Shown here piece after piece: positions 58,262-64,000 of a stretch of 64,000 bases of DNA. Below the pieces are notes generated by a model, which had not been told where the DNA came from, ran no database searches, and worked only from the letters and a program-made list of their open reading frames with translations. The stretch comes from Siphonodentalium dalli. Taxonomy: Eukaryota > Mollusca > Scaphopoda > Gadilida > Siphonodentaliidae. The translations under genes and the position numbers were made by a program. The stretch spans positions 94,279,980 to 94,343,979 of the forward strand of contig CP136063.1 of NCBI GenBank assembly GCA_032622095.1. The letters run 5' to 3'. Each line of letters opens with the position of its first letter. Within the stretch, counting starts at the first letter, position 1.

Positions 58262-60400
58262 ATCAACTGTCCGATTTTCGGTGGTCATTTTGGGCTAAAT
58301 TTTGATCATTAGTAAATGATATCTGCCTACTTTCTAGAAATTGACATATTGGTACAATCGGTGTACTATTCAACGCATTTTGGGTGGCTTTTAAATGTTA
58401 TAGTGACACAAATTTGAACAGGACAGTATATTCTTGGTTTGTATATGTCGTCGCGTTTTATGTGTACCTGTGGCTCCATATAGGGTTATAGCATACCTGT
58501 TTGCAAAACATTGTGTAGCTTGGCTAATTATATTTGAACAACAGACCATCTGACCCTGTTTAATCTTTTTCACTCATGAAATTACAGAAAATTTAGCAAA
58601 AAGTGTAATAAATTGCTTATTTTCGCCACTTCCGGGTTACATTTGGGTTCATTTTGGCAATCATTTTGGCATTGCTGAGCCATTTTTGGAACATAACTGC
58701 GAAACAGTCTTATATATGTCCAAGTGTCAATAGTGGGCCTTCGAACGTGTACATGCAACGCCCGTGTAACGCAAATGGTGTGTGGAATATACCTGCAATG
58801 GTCGATTTGATGCCCATTTATTCAACAAGTGCGCGATGCAATGGTGACCCCAGAGTACCGAAATAGCTACAAAGTGATATCAAGTGACTACTATCAATAT
58901 AATGATGACAAATTGCCGAATAACCGTAGTGAATTCTGGTCAAATTGCGAAAGAAATAAAGATTTAAAGAAAAAATACCATTTTTTTTCAATTTCGGCGG
59001 CCATTTTGGAATATGTTGGCGGCCATCTTGGACGTTGCCTAAAAAATTAGGGTCATTAAATGGGCAAATATATGAGGAACAGCAGGAAATAAATTCCAAT
59101 GCCATAGCGCAAACATTTTTTATAAAATCCGCGTATAATTAGAGATAGGGTAATGACGCGAAATTCGGCGACCTGGTCCGGTTCCATTCCAGATTTTTAC
59201 CAGTTCCACTCATCAGAAAGGTGGAACTGGCTAGGGTGTAGTTGCCAACATACTAAGCAACATCTGTACCAAATTTAGTGCTTCTATCACAAAGTGAACG
59301 ATTTAACCATTTTCGTGCAGTTAGGCCCTCCACTATACCTGCTATCTGCGAGGGAGTCCTTGTTTGTAAAATCCGGTCCGGTCACTCAACCCAGGGTGGT
59401 CGACCATCAGACAGGATGTCTCAAAAATCAAGTGGTATATACATTTTGGTTACCAGCAACACCGGTTATTCAAAATAACTTTTGCTTGGTCCGCCACTGA
59501 TGGTCGAACGGTCTCGAACCCCAACAAGAGCTCCATCTGAGATGCTAACCCGGAATCAGGATTGCCGACTTGTCCAGAAAGGCTTCTATAGAATTACTGT
59601 CGCCGGTCAAAATGAAGTGGGAAGCCCTCAGTGTGTTGACCATGTGGTGTCACTGTGCATGAGGGCGCCCAACTTCATTTCCTCTGGTATGCCAACTTTC
59701 TTGGGATCATTTCCATTTAGACTTCTCCACTATATGTGGTATCGCGTATCTATATATAATATATATATATATGAGATTTCGTCTGGTATCGGTTCCTAAA
59801 TATGATTGACTCTCTGAACCTGACAGTATGAGAATCCATGCATTTATTACATAAGGGTTAATGACTCAAGTAGTGTCCTTCAATGCCACAGCATTGTATT
59901 TTATATGATATAGTCACTGATATATAGATGATCGAATCAACATGAATTTGCAACGCGCGCATGGTCGCCCCTCCCCCATCATCACTGCCTTTATGTGCCG
60001 TCCTTATATATACGCGCCTGTTATATGTAATGGCATTATAAAAGAGAAAATGGAAACGATAGAAATTCCCCCGAAGAGGGTCTCAGTTAAATGGTGGGTG
60101 TCCATGCATCTTGAAATTTCTAAATGTACCTGAACCAGAACAAACTTCCAACCTTGCGAAATTCCATTTGCACCATGCACCTTGGGTTGAAATTTTCCAA
60201 GTGCTACATCAAGCTTTCAAACTGTTGGCAATTTCCAACCTGACACATCAGGTTGGAAATGTTCCAACTGATGCCATTTCACTTTAAACTTTTACCAAAA
60301 GAACAAGTGGTGGTATAAAACAACAAATTATCCACAAACTATATACTGGTTGGAAGATCAAATTATGAGAACAATTTCAACATATTTTGGTGTGATACTG
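58262..60400. other. Intergenic DNA, no gene recognised
   Basis: Includes repeat-like GGCGGCCATTTTGG motifs (58990-59035), and a perfect 13-base-arm hairpin (ATTTCCAACCTGA, loop CACA) at about 60229-60258 lies inside this stretch. The overlapping frames at 59278-59800 show no family motif and I do not call them genes. Confidence 0.4.
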
Positions 60401-60401
60401 T

Positions 60402-60610
60402 TTAACCCTTTCATGATGGGAGATGCGCTACATTGTGCAGCAATAAAGACGTGTCACCGCATTCTCTTATATGCGAGTCTCACATAGGGAGCCTCATTAT
60501 ATAAGAGAACATTGCACTGGATTACATGCAAGATCAATGTATATATTGTTAGGCAATTGTATGATCTTATACATGCGAGGCTCCCTATGAGACACCTCAT
60601 GTCACCACGT
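60402..60610. mobile_element. Diverged relative of the piggyBac-like palindromic MITE
   Basis: TTAACCCTTTCATGATGGG at 60402 resembles the left end of the 50.5 kb element, and two diverged palindromes with CATTCTCTTATATGCGAG and GAGGCTCCCTATG follow. A right TTAA end was not found. Confidence 0.5.
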
Positions 60611-61942
60611 CCCTGTTGGCAATACAATCAATTGTACTGTTTGCTCACCTTGTAACTCTTCTGTTGTTGGCTGTCGCATATAGCACCCAGCCTCATCCAT
60701 TCTATGCGTGGCCGATGGTGTAAATCCTCACTGGAACAGAATAAGACAACAGTGGCGACTATGACGATAAATAAGTAACCGGTGTTGTGAAATACTCAAC
60801 CGAACCTCAACCTGTCCTTCTGATTCAATCATTCCACAACAGTCCCTAGTTGTACCGCGAAAGTTCACTACAACGGAAACAGTGATCATGTATGGATTCA
60901 GAACTACATGTTTTGCAAATGAGCTATATTTCCGCTGTCGTGTTTTGTTTCATGTTCGATCGCGCTAGAAGTCCACATACGTATTGTCATCAACAATCAC
61001 AGCTCGCGTCGTTCCCGCTAACACAGTCAAAGAACGTATAATAAAGAATTGCGCGGTGCTTTGTAATTATCCGCTGGTATATATATCTCATACGGGACTA
61101 CAAAGGAGGCTGCTCATTACATCCAATATTAAAGAGGTTTGAGTAGATCGCATGCACTTATTAGTCATAATGAAGCAGGCACATAATATATGGTGTACTT
61201 AAAAACTCCTGGCATTCTATACTGATGTCGGGTGGTGTGTTATGATAGTTTCGTTATGATATTGGTAGAACAAAGCTTGTAATGATAGAGTCACGAGACC
61301 TCAAATTGTATTGAGGATTAATCTAATTCGTTTGGGTCACATGCATGGGTTTTCATAATTTTTATAAAAATTTATTGTATAAATTTATGATTTACTGAAT
61401 TCGGCAGAAAGCAGTTATTGTTACCAATTAGCCTGGGAAATCTTCTCTTTTTTTTCAAAATTAACACCCCTCAATCTGTGTCCTATAATTTCTAGGTGTC
61501 AAATTAACGAAAGATAATTATTGAATGTAATAGTGCACTGGACTTGTTCACCACTTGGGTGAAATTCAAACGCATCTTTAAAATTTGAGTGCTAAATGAC
61601 TAGATGATTCGGTGTACCGGTTGACACCCAGAAGCTCGCTAACTATTATCATTGTGTGAAAGCAACGTATGTATAAAATATTCCATACAAACAATAATGG
61701 TTTATTTACAAAGAAAATCCCACCGATTCTAGTTTTGGCGTATGTTGATCACGCATTAAGAAAACAAAATTCACAACTGGAAAGAGAACATGTTGATAAG
61801 ATAACCGAGCTTCCATACGACGACAATGTCAGATTACTATTTTTCGGACTATTAAAAGTTATTGATCATCTACATTTGTTCGACTGTATCAGCTGTGTGG
61901 TTCGTTTCTAAGTATTAGCATTTGGTTCGTTTCTTTGGACAG
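60611..61942. other. Intergenic or intronic DNA
   Basis: No recognised domain. An 80-codon frame at 61669-61911 (DHALRKQNSQLEREHVDKIT, then a hydrophobic stretch) may belong to the exon described next, but no donor site convinces me. Confidence 0.35.
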
Positions 61943-62100
61943 CAAGAGTAGAGGAGATGAGAAGGATACATCATCAAGCTGAAGAGCTGATCAAAGAGAC
62001 CAAGGAAATCAGTATTCATAGCAAAGTGCTCATACAGAAAACACAGGAACGTCTCTCAGCATCTTCAGCGGAGGACACCACACTTCCGCCTTCGACATAA
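61943..62100 (+). CDS. Possible last coding exon of an unidentified gene
   Basis: After a good acceptor (TTTCTTTGGACAG) a frame of about 50 codons reads ARVEEMRRIHHQAEELIKET, then KEISIHSKVLIQKTQERLSA and ends TTLPPST with TAA at 62098. The charged heptad-like pattern suggests a coiled coil. AATAAA follows at 62116. The frame is also open 13 codons upstream of the acceptor (VLAFGSFLWT), so a longer exon with a membrane-spanning end is an alternative. I recognise no family, and cannot place preceding exons. Confidence 0.35.
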
Positions 62101-62115
62101 AAGCCACCGCAAAAG

Positions 62116-62121
62116 AATAAA
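62116..62121 (+). promoter_or_regulatory. Candidate polyadenylation signal AATAAA
   Basis: Sixteen bases after the stop codon of the possible last exon; it supports, but does not prove, a transcript end here. Confidence 0.35.
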
Positions 62122-63581
62122 AAACAGAAACAGAAAAAATTATCGTTGATTGTATCTAAATTGTATCTTTTTATCTTTTTTATTTCGTCTCTAAATTAGA
62201 GGCAAATGAATGAGGGGTGAAAGAAATGTGCATCTCGCCCCCCCCCCCCCCACAATAACACACCATCCGATAGTTTCTGTTGTATAAATAAATTATAATT
62301 CTCCAGAACGACTCAACATTAATTCAACTAGAAATCAGCTCGATTGTGCAAAACAGGACGAAACATCTAGCAATTCCGAAATTCGAATACAAAACAGTAA
62401 GGGGTGATATGTTACAATGATGATGCAGATTTTCAACAAAGAAGATCGTGTAAATTTACCATCATTAACGAACGAAGAAGACTTTAAACAGAGGACACAA
62501 CACAAAATTGGCGAAGAAAGGATTTTATAAAAAGTTGACCGAGAAAAAATTTTATATTAAGAAAAGTCGACAATATAGTTCGACGGAAGAGTATTCCCCA
62601 ATTCCTTCCATAAAATCCACATAGGCCAGCTTTCGTATTCGAAATAATGTTAACTAATACTCAGATTAATTAGTTACAGATTTTACAATGATTTTTTTCA
62701 CGAAACCGAGAATCATAAAACCAAAACCGACATTATAATTTCCATCTGGTTAATTCATTCATCTCGCGGCCACCATATTGGCAACCATCTTGCATTTATT
62801 GGCGCACTCAAGCGTACGTGGAATTGTTCTAAATACTATTAAATTTTACTCAATATTCCCGCTACTATGATTTATTATACTTGTCTTAAAGAAAGGGGAA
62901 CAATGCGTTTTATTTATATTTTAATTACCTGAAAATTCTGAAAGTAGGGTGGATACAAATGTCAAACACGGTGACGGAAAGGAATATATCTACGATCATT
63001 CGCAAAATACGTTTTCGGCAAAAAAATAATTTGTGTCCAAATCTTAAATGTGGGTGTGTTTTTATATGTTCTTTGTCTAAATACATATAAACGAAACTTC
63101 AAACAACCCACGTGCATTTAAAGATAAATCGTATATGCGAAAAATATTTACCAAATTCAGATATCTCCACGCAGTATAATCCCTTAAACATATATAACCA
63201 ACACTACAGACAAATAATGCGTTCTCGTTAAAAAGGCCACCGACAGGCAAATGGCTCAATACAAGATCTCAATATTATCAACTGATCAATTGAAAAATAT
63301 GGAAGTCGCTGGAGTACACTGATATGTTCACAGAACCGAGGCACTGGGCCAATTAATTTAACATACTGTGTATAGAGTATATTCAGTACAAATTGAATCA
63401 AATTATTGGAAACCTCGAAGTGAGGTCATGTGTGCGTTTGTTAGTCGATACAGAGAATGCCATTTCAATAATAGTTCTGAACAAAACATCAGTTGATCAA
63501 CAAAGGCATAATACCGCGCTGATCTCGCCCTAATATTATAAGCGTTTCTTGATATGTTATAGAACTGCGTTTAAATAACCA
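62122..63581. other. Intergenic DNA
   Basis: AT-rich with a C-run of about 14 bases at 62237-62250. No gene or element end seen. Confidence 0.5.
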
Positions 63582-63895
63582 TAAAGCCGCTTTCACACAT
63601 GTCCGTTTCTCGGATGCGTTTCCTTGCGTTTCTAATATTTTAACGCATCTGGAAAACGCATCGGTCAAAACAGTGATAATATCACTGGGTCTTTCACACA
63701 TGTGCGTTTGCCGGATGCGTTTTTTTTTTTTTCATGTCTCGGACTTGAAATGCTGCGTTTCGCCTGCGTTTCTAAAAAAGCATATATGTATACATAAGCA
63801 TGTGTGGCTAGCTTCACTATTTCGACCGATGCGTTTTCCGGATGCGTTAAAATATTAGAAACGAAAGGAAACGGACATGTGTGAAAGCGGCTTTA
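63582..63895. mobile_element. TIR MITE with arms of about 80 bp
   Basis: The ends TAAAGCCGCTTTCACACATG (63582) and its complement (63895) extend inward for about 80 bases with TCTAATATTTTAACGCATC and GGAAAACGCATCGGTC. A third, partial copy of the end (TTTCACACATGTGCGTTTG) lies in the middle at about 63691. A target duplication was not identified, so the superfamily is open. Confidence 0.8.
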
Positions 63896-64000
63896 CTCGT
63901 GTGACGCCCCCCCCCCACTTCGGGAGCGTTTATTCAGCGTCGGAGGGGCATGCGGTCCCGTTGTGCGTTAGGGGCCTGTGGCCACTGTGTGCATGCGCTT

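Noticed and set aside
59278-59799. Overlapping frames resembling an extracellular domain (GFYRITVAGQNEVGSPQC)
   Set aside because: Faint similarity to fibronectin or sushi-type text only; frames change, no splice sites were convincing and no diagnostic residues are present.

Overview
This window is animal nuclear DNA. It has short exons with GT/AG junctions, long AT-rich introns and no operon-like packing. The noncoding tandem repeats and the satellite-cored mobile elements with conserved ends (they resemble the bivalve 'pearl' elements) suggest a marine lophotrochozoan, most likely a mollusc and probably a bivalve. That assignment is inference; no species can be read from the sequence.

Three host genes can be supported. 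(1) On the minus strand, the first coding exon of a thioredoxin-domain ER protein resembling TXNDC5 lies at 7732-7924; the rest of the gene must lie to the left. (2) On the plus strand, divergent from it and about 270-300 bp away, is a complete ribosomal stalk protein P1 gene (RPLP1): five coding exons spread over 25.5 kb (8308-33761) for a 109-residue protein. (3) On the minus strand, two internal exons (43682-43927 and 49058-49201) of a calmodulin-like four-EF-hand gene are separated by a 5.1 kb intron. A possible last coding exon of an unknown gene lies at 61943-62100.

Most of the rest is mobile DNA, much of it nested. 207-1311: non-autonomous hAT with a perfect 8-bp target duplication. 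About 2300-7455: decayed DNA transposon coding for a nuclease-like, CXC-type cysteine-rich protein, possibly Academ, flanked by inverted repeats. 9736-15353 (RPLP1 intron 1): a 210-bp-arm foldback, then an hAT-like element that contains a younger hAT with a frameshifted BED-type transposase. 16055-17858 (intron 2): a hAT MITE containing a TA-flanked MITE. 19.7-33.7 kb (introns 3 and 4): tandem arrays with 122, 162, 150 and 164-bp units. 34566-35582: a deleted hAT keeping the start of its protein. 37.4-43.6 kb: palindromic MITEs, two more 164-bp-unit elements and a GC-rich tandem element interrupted by one of them. 44.5-47.9 kb: a large foldback whose arms are a 42-bp minisatellite, inside the calmodulin-like intron. 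50.5-50.9 kb: a piggyBac-like MITE with a paralogous empty site at 54.7 kb. 55.1 kb: a perfect 49-bp-arm hairpin MITE. 57.9-58.3 kb: a second fragment of the CXC-type transposon. 63.6-63.9 kb: a last MITE.

No operons, CRISPR arrays, rRNA or tRNA genes were recognised. The host genes are unrelated housekeeping or signalling genes. What links the window is insertion history: RPLP1 and the calmodulin-like gene keep exact exons and splice sites while their introns have absorbed layer upon layer of elements.
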